Positions 1 to 11,250 of a stretch of 64,000 nt of DNA are shown piece after piece. The notes beneath the pieces are model-generated. The model worked only from the letters and a program-made list of their open reading frames with translations. It was not told the origin of the DNA and made no database searches. Position numbers and translations under genes: made by a program. Position 1 is the first letter of the stretch. Each line of letters opens with the position of its first letter. This DNA is from Epiperipatus broadwayi (taxonomy: Eukaryota; Onychophora; Udeonychophora; Euonychophora; Peripatidae): the NCBI GenBank assembly GCA_028023455.1, contig JAQFVV010000018.1, forward strand, positions 7,969,274-8,033,273, given 5' to 3'.

Positions 1-173
1 AGCGTGTCTTCGTATGTAAATGGATGATGCCATTTAAGCGGCCATTATAGCAAAGTTTTCCCGCTCGACTTATATATTACATTTTTACATTTGACATAGG
101 TTCGAAACTAGTTCAGACGAGTAGGTCATTAGGTTGATGGTGAAACGGAAAGGGATTGGAGATTTCCGTTTCA
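1..173 (-). repeat. Hairpin-ended tRNA-like repeat, copy 1 (cut by the window start)
   Basis: This stretch is repeated almost exactly at 5704-5876. It has a B-box-like motif (GGTTCGAAACTAG, about 97-109), 29 bases of spacer, and then a perfect 11-bp inverted repeat, TGAAACGGAAA / TTTCCGTTTCA (141-173), at its end. The same arrangement (B box, 29-30 bases, hairpin starting TGAARCG) occurs on the minus strand at 11165-11250 and 18070-18195. The two 173-bp copies flank 5.5 kb that includes an orphan gag-like ORF, so they could instead be LTR parts. No purine tract or primer site adjoins them. The strand is nominal. Confidence 0.5.
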
Positions 174-706
174 TATCAGTAAACTTAGTAAAAAAAAACA
201 AATAAAAAAAAATGACTTTACTTATATAAACACAGAGCTAAATTATGGCTTTCTTCATACTATAACTCCTGGCCTAATCCTACGCTAAACTTATGATAAT
301 ACATCATACTAGATTACACTATATAATACATTTAATGCTTCTCACAATTATCAATACACATAATGAAATTATCGGTTATTAGTAAATATTTTAAACTTAA
401 ACAGATATATACCCAAACGAGTATACATCTTTGTCAAAATAATGGATATGTTTTATATATATATATAAAATATAATGCGTGTAATAAATATATAAAAGGG
501 TATATAGATAATATATGGATAAAATATAAAGTATATAATAGATAAAATGGATATAGATAAAATGTAATGTGTATAATAACAATATAAAGGGTATGTAAAT
601 AAATATAAAGTGTATAATATATATATATATATAAGGTATATAAATAAAATATAGAGTGTATAATATATATAGAGTGATCAAATCACTCACAAAAATAACT
701 AACAAT
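174..706. other. AT-rich low-complexity DNA, no gene seen
   Basis: The stretch is dominated by degenerate TATAA/AAATATA runs (about 440-670). The short open frames here are by-products of the low complexity. The first bases (174-186) carry TATCAGTAAACTT, a motif that recurs beside another terminal hairpin at 61592-61604. Confidence 0.6.
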
Positions 707-1897
707 TTAAATAGGATCTGGGGGTTGTTTAAGGAGTAACTCCACGCCGGGGTTGAAACAACATCCCAATAGATCATCATCATCTTCATCAGATGTCCAA
801 CCGTCTTCATCATCATCGGTTATCCATTCATAGCTTTCATTTTTGTCTTTCAACCTCACAGGAGATCGCTTAGGGTGCATTGTCAAACTTCGTATCTCAT
901 GCAGCTCGAGATTCTTTTCTTCAAACGTGGGCTCCTGTTCTGCTACAGATAACTTACTAGTATTTTCTATAGGAGTTTCTTGGCATGGGGTGTCTAGATG
1001 CTTTATATTATTAATATTACTCACGTTTATTATTGCTTGTGTACATTTTACATTATTTTCATTTTCAATGATCTTTTCTTCAGTAAGTGCTTTTCCCTCT
1101 CTAAAATTATTTTCAGTATCATCTTCAGTCTGGCCAATAAATTGCACTCTCTCATGTCTATTAAGTCTTTTATCTTGGTAATCACTAGCAAAGTTGCTTT
1201 CCTTACTTTCCCTTTCTCTCTCTTCTTTCATTTCTGCTACATCTCTCAATTCTGGAATACATGCTGTGATAATGTTTTCTTCTTTGTCGGCTATTTGACT
1301 TCTTTGTAGCAGGTTTTCTTTTATTTCATATATTTCCTCTCTGATTTCCCTTTGGGCGTCTTCACACTCTTGGAATTTGCTGCCTAATTCTACACCAACT
1401 TCATAAACCTCGTCTATCACATTCTTTTCTTGACATTCTACCTTCTCTACTAAGGTCTTAACTTCTTTCATTATGACCCTATCTTGATTATTTTCCACTT
1501 GACTTGTCTGTAAAGTTTCCTTGAATTCTCCCGTAACTTTATATTTATGCTGGCCGCTGACTGATGGCCTAATTTCTTTAATTTGGGCCTCAAATCTTTG
1601 GTCAATTTTCTGATACCTTTCCTCCATTTTCTGTCTGTATCTTTTATCCCATTCTTCCATTTTCTGATCCATTTTTTTATTCCATTTCTCCATTTTCTGA
1701 TCCTGTTTTTTATTCCATTCCTCCATTTTCTGATCCCGTTTTTTATTCCATTCCTCCGTATCCTGTCTAAGCTGTCTCAGCAACCAGTTAAAATCCCAGC
1801 CTTCCTGCTTAATCTCCATCGGTGTCTGTTCCGATATTTTTGTAACTAAATTCTCTGGCATAGCTACAGTTTTTGTTATCTTGTACAATCCTTTCAA
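707..1897 (-). CDS. Orphan coiled-coil gag-like protein (retroelement-derived)
   Basis: This is a 396-residue open frame, unusually long and codon-balanced for this AT-rich setting. Residues about 35-105 form a charged coiled coil with five or so tandem copies of an 11-residue unit of the type W-[ND]-K-x-x-[DQ]-x-K-M-E-[EK]. A long E/K/Q-rich helical region follows, and then an acidic tail (DDDEDGW, DEDDDD) with a hydrophobic C-terminus (GVELLLKQ). I see no zinc knuckle or enzymatic domain. The make-up resembles the coiled-coil gag N-termini of Ty3/gypsy elements, such as the frame at 54569-55705. tRNA-Lys-type primer-site-like sequences lie about 0.8-1 kb upstream (2686-2860), which fits a gag position. 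No pol follows. A host coiled-coil gene is the alternative. Confidence 0.5.
   Translation of the reverse strand: MKGLYKITKTVAMPENLVTKISEQTPMEIKQEGWDFNWLLRQLRQDTEEWNKKRDQKMEEWNKKQDQKMEKWNKKMDQKMEEWDKRYRQKMEERYQKIDQRFEAQIKEIRPSVSGQHKYKVTGEFKETLQTSQVENNQDRVIMKEVKTLVEKVECQEKNVIDEVYEVGVELGSKFQECEDAQREIREEIYEIKENLLQRSQIADKEENIITACIPELRDVAEMKEERERESKESNFASDYQDKRLNRHERVQFIGQTEDDTENNFREGKALTEEKIIENENNVKCTQAIINVSNINNIKHLDTPCQETPIENTSKLSVAEQEPTFEEKNLELHEIRSLTMHPKRSPVRLKDKNESYEWITDDDEDGWTSDEDDDDLLGCCFNPGVELLLKQPPDPI
1583..1790 (-). repeat. Internal 33-base tandem repeats encoding the gag coiled coil
   Basis: About five tandem 33-base units (ccattttctgatcc-type on the + strand) encode the repeated coiled-coil segment of the 707-1897 frame. 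Units differ by a few substitutions but stay in frame, which suggests unit duplication under coding constraint. Confidence 0.7.
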
Positions 1898-2685
1898 AAT
1901 TATTATTATTTTGTACCTAATAAATATTTGATTTTTAAAACTTTTATACTTTTAATACGGCTGTTTGCTGCTCTCCCCCTTCAAGAACGACTCGCTCACT
2001 TCCATCCCAACTCTATGCCTAACTCACTAATATATCTATAAGCTTACTCCTTCATCTCGATGCCCGTCCAACATATAATGAATTTTTAAAAAAAAAATTT
2101 TCGTCTCCCTACTTTTTATTTTATAAAACATACGAAATTCTTTTTTTATTTAAAAAAAAATCCCTTCTTTTTTTCTAGCTTTAATAAAATATACGAAAAA
2201 TTTAAAAAAAAATCTTTTTTTTTTCCGTCTATATATCTAAAGTATAACACATATTTTAATATTAAAAATGACTCAATAAAAACTCAACTCACCCCCGGTC
2301 TCTTCTTCCAGCTGTTTTTTTTTTTTATTATATATATACTTAAATAGTTTTATGACCTAATTCCGTTTGACCCGTCTGCACCAATTTCAAACCTTTTAAC
2401 TTTTGGTTAATTTGACGTTACTTTTATATATATTTCTTACTCATTTTAAACCACTCCAATTCATAAAAATACTTTGATAAAACAACGAGACCCCCCTTTT
2501 CTTTTAATCTAAATTTCTTTTCTCTGCTCCCTAATGACAAATTTATAAGAGGATGACTTATAACTTGATCAATCATCCTCGGGCGCCAGTCACTAGTGAA
2601 CAGGAAAGACACAAAATAAATTTAATAAATTTTTTTGCTATATACACACAAAAGTCCATAACTCAGAGTATGTAGGTGTTTACAT
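1898..2685. other. AT-rich spacer, possible leader of the gag-like ORF
   Basis: Poly-A/poly-T rich sequence with no credible ORF. It lies between the primer-site-like repeats (right) and the gag-like ORF start (left), where a minus-strand retroelement leader would be. Confidence 0.4.
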
Positions 2686-2860
2686 CGAAGCCTCACTTGG
2701 TCGTCCAAATGCGGAAAAAAAAATCTTACATATATACATTATTCAAAAAAAAATTTGACTCAAAATCATTAATTTTGACCAAAAGAATTATATATATACT
2801 CCATAATCTCTTCAGGGGTGGAAATGAGTTACAAGCCCCACGATTTGGGCGTCCAAACGC
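2686..2860 (-). other. Two primer-binding-site-like sequences (tRNA-Lys type), directly repeated
   Basis: On the minus strand, 2831-2858 reads as TGGaCGCCCAAatCGTGGGGC: the retroviral-type tRNA-Lys primer site with small insertions. A second, more diverged copy lies about 145 bp to the left (2686-2715). Both are followed by an A-run on the + strand. A related site (TGGCGCCTAACGTG) is the PBS of the gypsy element at 57093-57111. These look like remnants of 5' LTR/PBS junctions upstream of the orphan gag. Confidence 0.4.
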
Positions 2861-2879
2861 GGAAAAAAAAAACCTATGT

Positions 2880-3060
2880 GCCAGTCAAAACATGCTTATC
2901 CATCTAACACGAGCTGGAACTCACAAAATGTACTTCAAACCCAGTCAAGCCCGAGATTTAGGTCAGGGACCAGCCTGGATTCGAACCCACTCTCCAAGCA
3001 CCAGATCTAACACCCAATGGATAACATAACAATGGTAGCACACGAGATTTAATTCTTCAT
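2880..3060 (-). repeat. tRNA-derived SINE candidate (family shared with 13960-14130)
   Basis: The minus strand carries a perfect Pol III B box, GGTTCGAATCC (about 2978-2988). The body downstream of it aligns by eye with 13960-14130 (+): both contain a GACCTA-x-ATCTCG segment and end in AGCTCGTGTT. The A box is weak. Local GC is higher than the surroundings. Confidence 0.45.
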
Positions 3061-5703
3061 CCGGCCCACTAGCAAATCGGAGAAAACAATAAGACTCATG
3101 GACTTAAACATATATATAAACAACGTAAATACTAGACATTCCACAGATAAAATCTAACATATTTAAATAATAGGGGCTTTACTAATGAATACTTATGGGC
3201 AATTAGTGAATTGGATTGATTTAATAATGAGACAGAAACTGATATATGATGAATTAAAATATATTTATTGACAATTGTTGTTGGCAAAATAGGTTTGTGG
3301 CTATGATTCAATGGAGCCAAATATCCTGCTATACAACTAATCACTACATTAACTTATTTGTTATGTCCTTTTATAATCAGTTCGAGTGGCTCTTTTACGT
3401 AAAATCAAACCAAGTCTGGAGTGAAACTTAATACATCTTAATTATAATAAATTTATTTTAACTATGGGCTTTTAAAGCGTCCCAGATAGCTTTAGATCGA
3501 ACGGGTTTTCAAGAATGCTTCGGATCAACGCCGAAGACTGCATATTAGGGAGGGAAGAGTTGGCTATAACGATTTTACTAATACGCTAGGCACAAGTAAA
3601 GTATAATAATAAAGTGGCTCTGCGGATGGAAGAATAGTTTTAGGGTTTTTGTGACAAACAACGGTTTACCCAAGAACCGGTCATCATGCTGCTAATGGGG
3701 AACCTTTATTTGGTTCAGAGGCGGGGGACTTACGTGCTAATCTGGCCCGTAGCTCAGACTTCGCTACTGCACTACCCATAAGAGAAGATGGGCTGGACTT
3801 ACCGTGGCTCCATCTTATATATATATCAAAAAGAACAGCACAACGAGAAAATATTAATAAATCCCACATCCGCCAAGCCGAAGGATATTATAAATTAAAG
3901 ATCATATATTAAATGAACACTAGATCATCAGCTTGATCAAAAGAGCCAACTCTTCTGTAGCATGAGAAATACGATATGCTACTGACAGGAATATATAGAT
4001 ACAAACTTTACTTTATCCCGTTCAATCTCTTTAGTTATCTATAACTACTAAACTTTTAAAAGGGGGAAAAGTATATTTAATAGGGGACTTACGAATACTT
4101 AACTAAAAAAATATACTTATGATTGCACTCCAGGCTAGTTTAATCTTTAGTAACATAATAAATAAAGGTTGAAAAGCCACATTTTATATTTATATTAATT
4201 AATTTACTAAATGACAAAAATATGAATTTGGGTTTCGAAACAGCGCACGAAATGACGCTATATAAATAATAATACGGAGATTTTAAATTCATATCTTTAA
4301 AAACATTTTAATAATTAAATGCACGCCATTTCGAAACATAGGCATAACTAATAATAAATAAAATAAGCAAAAGAAAAGCAAAATATAATTGCAGTGATTA
4401 AATTATATAGCAAAACATTAATTAACAGAAATTTAGCAAAAGTATTTCATTTATAGAATTAAAATATTTTAGGAAACAATTTAGACAGTTTACACTATTG
4501 TATTAGCAAAAAGTATTTCATTTAAATATTATTTCGAAAACAATTTAGATAGAAATTTCAATAATATGGTTAGCTAACCTGTTTTTGAAGAAATAATGAA
4601 TGTTTTTGAAATGCACACAGAGCTCTGCGATTTTAAATAATACTAAAATAGTTCTGTAGCTAAGGAGAGATTCGAGCTGGAAACGAAGGTGACTTCTTTG
4701 GCGGCTTATGGCATCTTCAATTTAGTTGGGAGACGATTTTTTAAAATAGTGTTTCTTTAGCTGGATTGAAATCGGAACGAGGGCAAATTATTTTTACGGC
4801 TTATGGCATCTTCAAATTTAGTTGGTGTAAGCTTGGTTGTTCCTTTGGCATTTGATGGATTGAACTAGGCGTTCCATCACGGGAAAGCAGCAAAATTTTG
4901 CCTGACTTTAGCCAGACATGTTAAGGTTGAACAATAATAAAACTTCTCCTGTTGACTCTCTTCAAAAGTAAGATGGATTCTCCCTTCCCGCTTAAAATAA
5001 GGCCTATTTATATCCTTCTACTAAACTTTAACACCTTTCTGGAATTTCGTAAGCCTCGGGACCAATTGACTTTTAATTAAAGCAAAATAATATAATTCAA
5101 TTTCTACAACAACTGATAAAATCTCCAAGGTGTTATATTTAATTTCCTTAAAAAAATGTATCAAAATATATAAACTATATAATTTGATTCATTTTCATTA
5201 ATTAAATTCCTTTTCAGGTGTTATTACTTAGCAGAAGGAACGGTATTCTGATTTAATGAAAAAGTCTTTTGTTGCAAACAAAAATCAATCAGAAAACAGA
5301 TTTTACTTTTTTACCCGGGTGTGTCACTAATTGATATCTTGTTTACAAAAATTCTCATTTTTAATTGCGAACAGATAATTCTTATTTTATAAAACTAAAT
5401 AACTTTTAACATATTTGTTTATTAAAAAAAAAAGCAAATTTAAAGAAAATACTTGTTTCAACTATATATGTAAAACATTAAATCAGAAAACCGTTAAATA
5501 AATTAAAGAAAACATTTACATTACTTTTATTTAAACTTAAATATATATGAATCATTTTGCCGTTATTCCAAGGTTTAAATTATCCATCCACATACGAATA
5601 TAATAGCGAAATATAATTTAGAATTGACCGAAAATTAATAAAACATTTTATAATAATTTATGAGCATTTCTCCGCTATAATTTTATCAAACCTGTCTAAT
5701 TAT
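3061..5703. other. Intergenic, AT-rich; GC island at about 3480-3870
   Basis: I see no credible gene. The stretch 3480-3870 has clearly higher GC and contains a small hairpin (CTTCGG..CCGAAG, about 3517-3536) and a tRNA A-box-like TAGCTCAGA (about 3752), but no foldable tRNA. At 4702-4730 and 4798-4826 a 28-base sequence (GGCTTATGGCATCTTCAA then TTTAGTTGG) is repeated directly, 96 bp apart. Confidence 0.4.
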
Positions 5704-5876
5704 AGCGTGTCTTCGTATGTAAATGGATAATGCCATTTAAGCGGCAATTATAGCAAAGTTTTCCCGCTCGACTTATATAGAACATTTTTACATTTGACAT
5801 AGGTTCGAAACTAGTTCAGATGAGTAGGTCATTAGGTTGATGGTGAAACAGAAAGGGATTGGAGATTTCCGTTTCA
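5704..5876 (-). repeat. Hairpin-ended tRNA-like repeat, copy 2
   Basis: Near-identical to 1-173, with a handful of substitutions. One hairpin arm carries a C-to-A change (TGAAACAGAAA), leaving one mismatch. It ends at the same base as copy 1; beyond that the two copies differ completely. Confidence 0.55.
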
Positions 5877-8800
5877 ATAGAAATGGAGTCAGAGGAACTT
5901 ACAACACAGAATATTGAAACCCTGTCATGAAAAAACGAGATAGTCTTTTTCATTTTAAACAAAAATAAAAGACATCTATATAAATATATAGGGTACTAAT
6001 TTAACTCTCATATATTAATTAGAAATATTAACAACAATATTAAATTATAGTCAGTTAAAAAGGAATGGTGCACACATTACAACTTTTCTTTAATAATATG
6101 CTTGTAAAACTAGATTTTTGAAATAACTTATAAAATTATTTCTAAATAGAATAATGAACCCTACCATCACTACCATAACCGAAGACTGACTACCCCAATA
6201 ATTTATTTCATTTAGAAAATAATGATAACTCTTCTACTTAACTATTACCAAAATAAAGTCCACTAAGTCTTGAATAAAAGGAGCAGGACAAGTCATTTTA
6301 ACTTATGCACAAGTTACCCAAAGTGAAACTCACTCACATTTATAATCAGATCTTCAATTATTAAAAGAGTTGGTATCGCATTATAATATGGAGAAATATA
6401 ATCATATATAACTCCTATTTTGTACTGTCAAATATATGAATTAAAGTCAGATTTTGGATAGGGCTCATGAGGACAGAGTTTAACTTAAATATTCCAAGAA
6501 AATTATAACTCTAAACCAATGTACTAAATATATTAAGTTAAAAAGGGAAAATATTAACAAAATGATGACGAATATAATAAAACTTCATTTATAACATATT
6601 TGAGAAATTAAAATCGTCGAAATAACTTAGGAAATTGCTCCTAAGCAAAACAGGAAACTATACCATCACTACCTCAATCGAGGACTGAGAATCCATTAAG
6701 AAAATAATGGATACTCACTCGTTTAACTAATACCACCAATAAAGTACATTAAGTTTCATATAAAGGAAGCTGAACAGGTATTTATAAGTACACACATATA
6801 CTTAACCAATGTATAAGCTATCTAATGGGAAACTTATTGACTTTGTCAGTCAGATCATCAGAGACTGGAGTGGCTTCTTCTTTATAATATGAAAATAGAT
6901 AATTGTAGATATTCCCAATCCAACACCATCAGATATAAATACCAAAGTCAGATTATGAAAAAAAAATTAATGAAAGCTTAAATTAACTTAAGTACAACAA
7001 TCCCTAATGATAGATAATGAAGCACAGGAAAAGTAGGATTCTTAGACAATATATCTTAGGTTACTCTTTAAAAAATAGAGGGGAAACTGAGGAATTAAAG
7101 ATATTGTTTTTATCTTTAACCCCTTTTTACTGGGGGGATATGTAAAATGTGATTTTACATTTCATCAAGAACCATTAAACACCCTTATCTACTTTAACAA
7201 CAATACCCACAATAATAACATTCTCTACATATAATGTAACATAAGTTATATGTATAAAAAGAATGTAATCCAAACTAAACATGTAAAACTTAAATATTGA
7301 TATTTACCTATATTATAAAAACCTTTTTTTAACTGTTGTTTAATATACACATATTACAACAATATAAAAGAAAGATGATTAAATTTAGACACAAGCGATA
7401 AAATCACAAAATCATAAAGAAAAGTAATAATAAAAATTTTTTTATTATTATTAATCCAACACATATTTATAGAAATCATAACATATGACGTAAATAATCG
7501 TAAATAATCAACTCAATGCATGAACTTCAATTCGCTATTTAAAATTTAAGAGTCAAATTAACATGAAAGAACAACTTCATTTTGGTGATCGGCAGTACCT
7601 TTTCAAAAATCAGATCAAAAACTTGTGTTGCATATACTGTGTAAGCTGCTATAGAACTTGTCGTTGAGAGAAAGATATACAACCATCAAAGTAAAACCTT
7701 AAATGAGAATATCTCATTGAAAACAGATAAGAGCTGAAATAAAAGTGGTCAGATTTAAAGTTAGCAAATTAAAAGATTTTAAATTACAAATCCCAAAAAG
7801 AGCTTTAAATTTATTCAATACTTCATACTTTCAATCTTTAGCCAGAGAATTATAGCAACTCCAACTTGAGATTCCAATAGCCAATGCCTAGCTATTCAAC
7901 AAACTTAAAGACTCTGATCACCTAGGTATACAGAGACACATATAACCATGCACTGCTAAGTGTAAAGTTACTTTGTGGGAAGATTTGTCACTCATGGAAT
8001 AATAACTGCCAAAATTAATTTGACTCAAAACAGCATCTATTCATTTATGCTGAAGGCACTACCAACTTTACTACTTGGATGTGAAAATGTATACTTAACA
8101 ACTCAAGGCATATGGGGAGAAAAATTCAGATCACCATCATGCATGTTCTAAAACATTCCAACCCAAACAATTAGATCATAAACTGTAGAAATAAGGACAC
8201 ATAATTCTTTTAGGACATTTTTTCTTTGTGGACTTTTAATTTATCTTAGGTTGACATCATAGGATTAATTTCATGTATTGATGGGGATATAAATTATTGA
8301 TATACTAAAAGGGGGAAAATATTATTAGCTTAATTTTAAATTGAAATAAAATTTAGGGTCAGGCATGAACTTGCTTGCAGATGAATTTGATCATCACCAG
8401 GTTTTAGAGTAAGTCTTTATATTTTCCAACATTAAATACCAATACTTGTACAATTACATTACTATTAATTGTTTGCTTGTTGATATTAATCACTTTGTCA
8501 TTAAAACTTCTAGCATGAAGGGTCATTTCTTTCATTGTAGAAACAAATCATAATAGAAAGGGAAGAGGAATCCCAGACCACTATCACGTTATTTAATTTG
8601 AATCAATCAATGAATATGTTGGAGATAAATAATTATTATTTTACTAAATTCTAAATTAGCAAGCAAGCATATATGTACATAATAACAAGTTTTAAAAATT
8701 GTTGTTAGTATTGATATTGAATAATTACTCTTTGAGGGGGAAAGAGGAATTGGAATAAAAAATGTTGACGGTATTGAACAAAGAATAGTCATAAATATCT

Positions 8801-9940
8801 ATATGAAATAACTGCTATAGTTCATAGTTTTCTTTATTCATTTATCCATTTATTACACACTCGTACAATAAAGATAGTAATGTGAATATTCCATGAAGTA
8901 GAATATTATGTGTATTCTCTCTAAGCTCAAATGCTGAGATAAATGGAATTTAGGAATGGAGAACAGAAATGAATATACATAGAGATATTTGATGTAGATT
9001 TGTATGCTTACAGGTCATCTCTTTGGAGTGAAATCAGGGTGGATTTGAGCTAGAAATTTAAGAAGATAAATAATTTTTAAAGTCAATAATTATTTTTTAT
9101 AATTAAGCTCAATTTTTAAATAAAGAATGCCATAATGTATATGAGGATGTATGGATGTAAAAACTTTAGTTTTTTAAAGACTTCCTTATTGAGTTAATAT
9201 TAAAGTTATTCTTAAAAGATATAATTTAAAATATTCTGGGACGCTGAATGAAGTTTAAAAAATGTTTACAGAGAATATTGTGGAGTAATATTCTCTTAAA
9301 ATAATATAACATTTATTATGTAATATTTTATTTATTGTAGTACATTTTTATTTTTTGCTAAATAATTTGTTTTTAAAAAAATATTTAAAAATGATGTAAT
9401 CATCAATTGATTGATTATTTAAATTTTCAGTCTAGGCTATCATCTTTAGAAAATTCTAGAATGGGATTAATTGCTGTTTTTGCCAGTAAATTCTATAAAA
9501 ATTGTATTTATTTTGTTAGTTAGATCAACTGGGTGAATTAAATTGTCAAATTTATTCATCAAAAATTAATCACATGACTTATGTTATAAATGAAGCTGGT
9601 GAACCCCCCTACACATACATTTGCCTACCTATTTGCTTGCAAAAAAGATCAACTAATTATTATTTTTTTGTAAACTTTAACTATTTTAATTGATTATTAT
9701 TTTGACCCTCAGCAAAAAAAGACTCCCATCCCTACCTTAAAGCAAGCAGAGAAAAGGGTATGATATTTCTGTAGTGTAATTTTCACTTGCCCACTCTCAC
9801 AGAAGGTAGGAACTATTAATATACTTCCATTAAGTGTTTGTGTAAAAGTTGTGATAAGCAGTAAGTTTGTTATTTATTAAATAAACTGTAGCAATTAGCT
9901 ATCTATATATGCTTGAATAATGACAACGACATATGTAAGA
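5877..9940. other. Gene-free AT-rich region with a diverged approximately 500-bp duplication
   Basis: No ORF looks real. Segments about 6110-6350 and 6610-6850 align by eye in direct orientation: both contain GAAATAACTTA, then CTACCATCACTACC, CGA-GACTGA and AATAAAGT-CA-TAAGT in the same order. They form an old tandem or LTR-like duplication with a period near 500 bp. Nothing recognisable was found in 7000-9940. Confidence 0.4.
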
Positions 9941-9946
9941 GATTGT

Positions 9947-10000
9947 GGTCTGACCCAACTTATGAACGCTGATTTATTATGAAATGTGTATCTTGGGATC
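9947..10000 (+). ncRNA. Degenerate hammerhead ribozyme (retrozyme-like, upstream copy)
   Basis: The layout is hammerhead: stem I CCCAA/TTGGG, GAAA (9981-9984), a short stem III (ATG-TG-TAT) and C at the cleavage position (9992). The core reads CTTATGA (9959-9965) instead of CTGATGA and stem II is broken, so it should be inactive. It lies 352 nt upstream of the equivalent cleavage site of the hammerhead at 10301. Confidence 0.6.
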
Positions 10001-10440
10001 ATACATCTTTTTCACATGTCTTTGGTCATATGTTTATGATTACACCCCTCCATGTTAAAATAGTCTTGATCTTACATGAGAGTGGTGTAGTGAAAATTAC
10101 ATCACAGAAACAAAGTTTATATCTGTGCTAGAGATAATCTCTAGTTTCGAAAATGATTAGTAATAATCATTAGTATATTTATCTGAAATGGATGGCGTCA
10201 AAGTTGTGAGTGGAGGGAGTTTTACAATGGTAAATGGAAATGTAACAATTTACCCTAGATAAATACTTTTCATATAATAGAGATATATATGAGAGATGGT
10301 GACCTGGGCCAACTGATGAGTGCTGGTTCAGCATGAAATGCATCTTGGGGGTCATTTGTCTTTTATTATATCTTTATTTATATGAATTTGAAAAGAATTG
10401 GGGAAGTGTGGACATGTTTATTATATCTATAAAAATATTA
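9993..10440 (+). mobile_element. Retrozyme-like tandem unit bounded by hammerheads
   Basis: The two hammerhead cleavage sites (after 9992 and after 10344) delimit a 352-nt monomer, and part of a second monomer follows. There is no ORF. This is the organisation of non-coding hammerhead retrozymes or of tandem PLE terminal repeats. No PLE coding sequence adjoins it. Confidence 0.5.
10301..10353 (+). ncRNA. Hammerhead ribozyme, type I (canonical core)
   Basis: The full consensus is present: core CTGATGA (10313-10319), stem II G-TGCTG-gtt-CAGCA-T (10320-10334) and GAAA (10335-10338). Stem III is a palindrome (ATGCAT, 10338-10343) with no room for a loop, and C is the cleavage base (10344). Stem I is CCAA/TTGG, an internal loop, then GACC/GGTC. 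Zero-loop stem III helices are known from hammerheads of Penelope-like elements and retrozymes, where they act as dimers. Downstream sequence resembles that after the copies at 9947, 17355 and 34459, so all belong to one repeat family. Confidence 0.85.
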
Positions 10441-11160
10441 TTCAATAAGTGGATAATCTGTGATCTAATGAATGACTAATAGAAAAAAAAATAGTTTTCC
10501 AAATTTATTTTCGCAAGTATTTGTATGTTTAAAATGAATATTTTTGTACAATATTAATATTAGTGATGTCATACCCTATGACTGAATTTATTACATATTC
10601 TGGTAAATATCTTTTTTGTGTGTGACAATTTTGAGAAGTATAATAATTGTAGCATTGCTACTGGTAAACTCTCCTAATCTTGTATAGATATTCATAGATA
10701 GAAAATATATTATAAAGACAATATGATAGTAAACAGTGTTATCATCACTGGCCTGAGCTGAAAATGAATTACCATCTCCAAATCTAAAACAAGATAATGA
10801 TGGGAAAGAATGAAATTCAAATTTACTCTTTTCCATTGAGAAACCTATTGGAAAGATTCAAAAAGTAAAATAAAATTCTGAAAAAAGTATATCACATCAT
10901 AAAAAGAGAAAACAATCGTAAGACTTTGAAGCATTGAAAGATAATTCAAGATTATATTAAGCATTCAAAGGAAATAATGGGTCACAAATTTGAAAAATTT
11001 GATATAGGTATTTATCAAATGGATTAGTCAATTTATTACTTGTATATTTTTGCCGGATCATAATTCCATTCCCAATGAACTTTAATGTGAATATAAAGTA
11101 TGCTCATCGATTATAAATATTGGAATATATTTTATGGTTTAAATACCATATATATATACT
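10441..11160. other. AT-rich spacer, nothing recognised
   Basis: Short AT-rich frames only. No motif, repeat copy or RNA fold that I can support. Confidence 0.4.
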
Positions 11161-11250
11161 GAAGCGGAATCTGAGACTCAGATTGCGCTTCACAGCCACC
11201 TCAAATCTTCCATTGCCAAACCTAGTTCGAACCCTACTCGTGCGTATATA
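11160..11250 (-). repeat. Hairpin-ended tRNA-like repeat, copy 3
   Basis: On the minus strand: B box GGGTTCGAACTAG, 29 bases, then the hairpin TGAAGCGCAATCTG / CAGATTCCGCTTCA, followed by GTATATATA. The hairpin sequence differs from copy 1 but still pairs (GAAGC/GCTTC versus GAAAC/GTTTC), so pairing is kept by a compensatory change. Confidence 0.55.

Noticed and set aside
3684-3869. Short frame in the GC-rich island, and a possible tRNA with TAGCTCAGA
   Set aside because: No tRNA cloverleaf could be closed, and the frame has no recognisable protein features.
3900-3960. Minus-strand CTGATGA near 3926 as a hammerhead
   Set aside because: No GAAA or stem II/III could be placed around it; the same holds for CTGATGA matches near 6855, 13990 and 17220.
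1-5876. A complete LTR retrotransposon bounded by the two 173-bp repeats
   Set aside because: No polypurine tract or primer site adjoins the repeats, and the same hairpin-ended structure occurs alone elsewhere.
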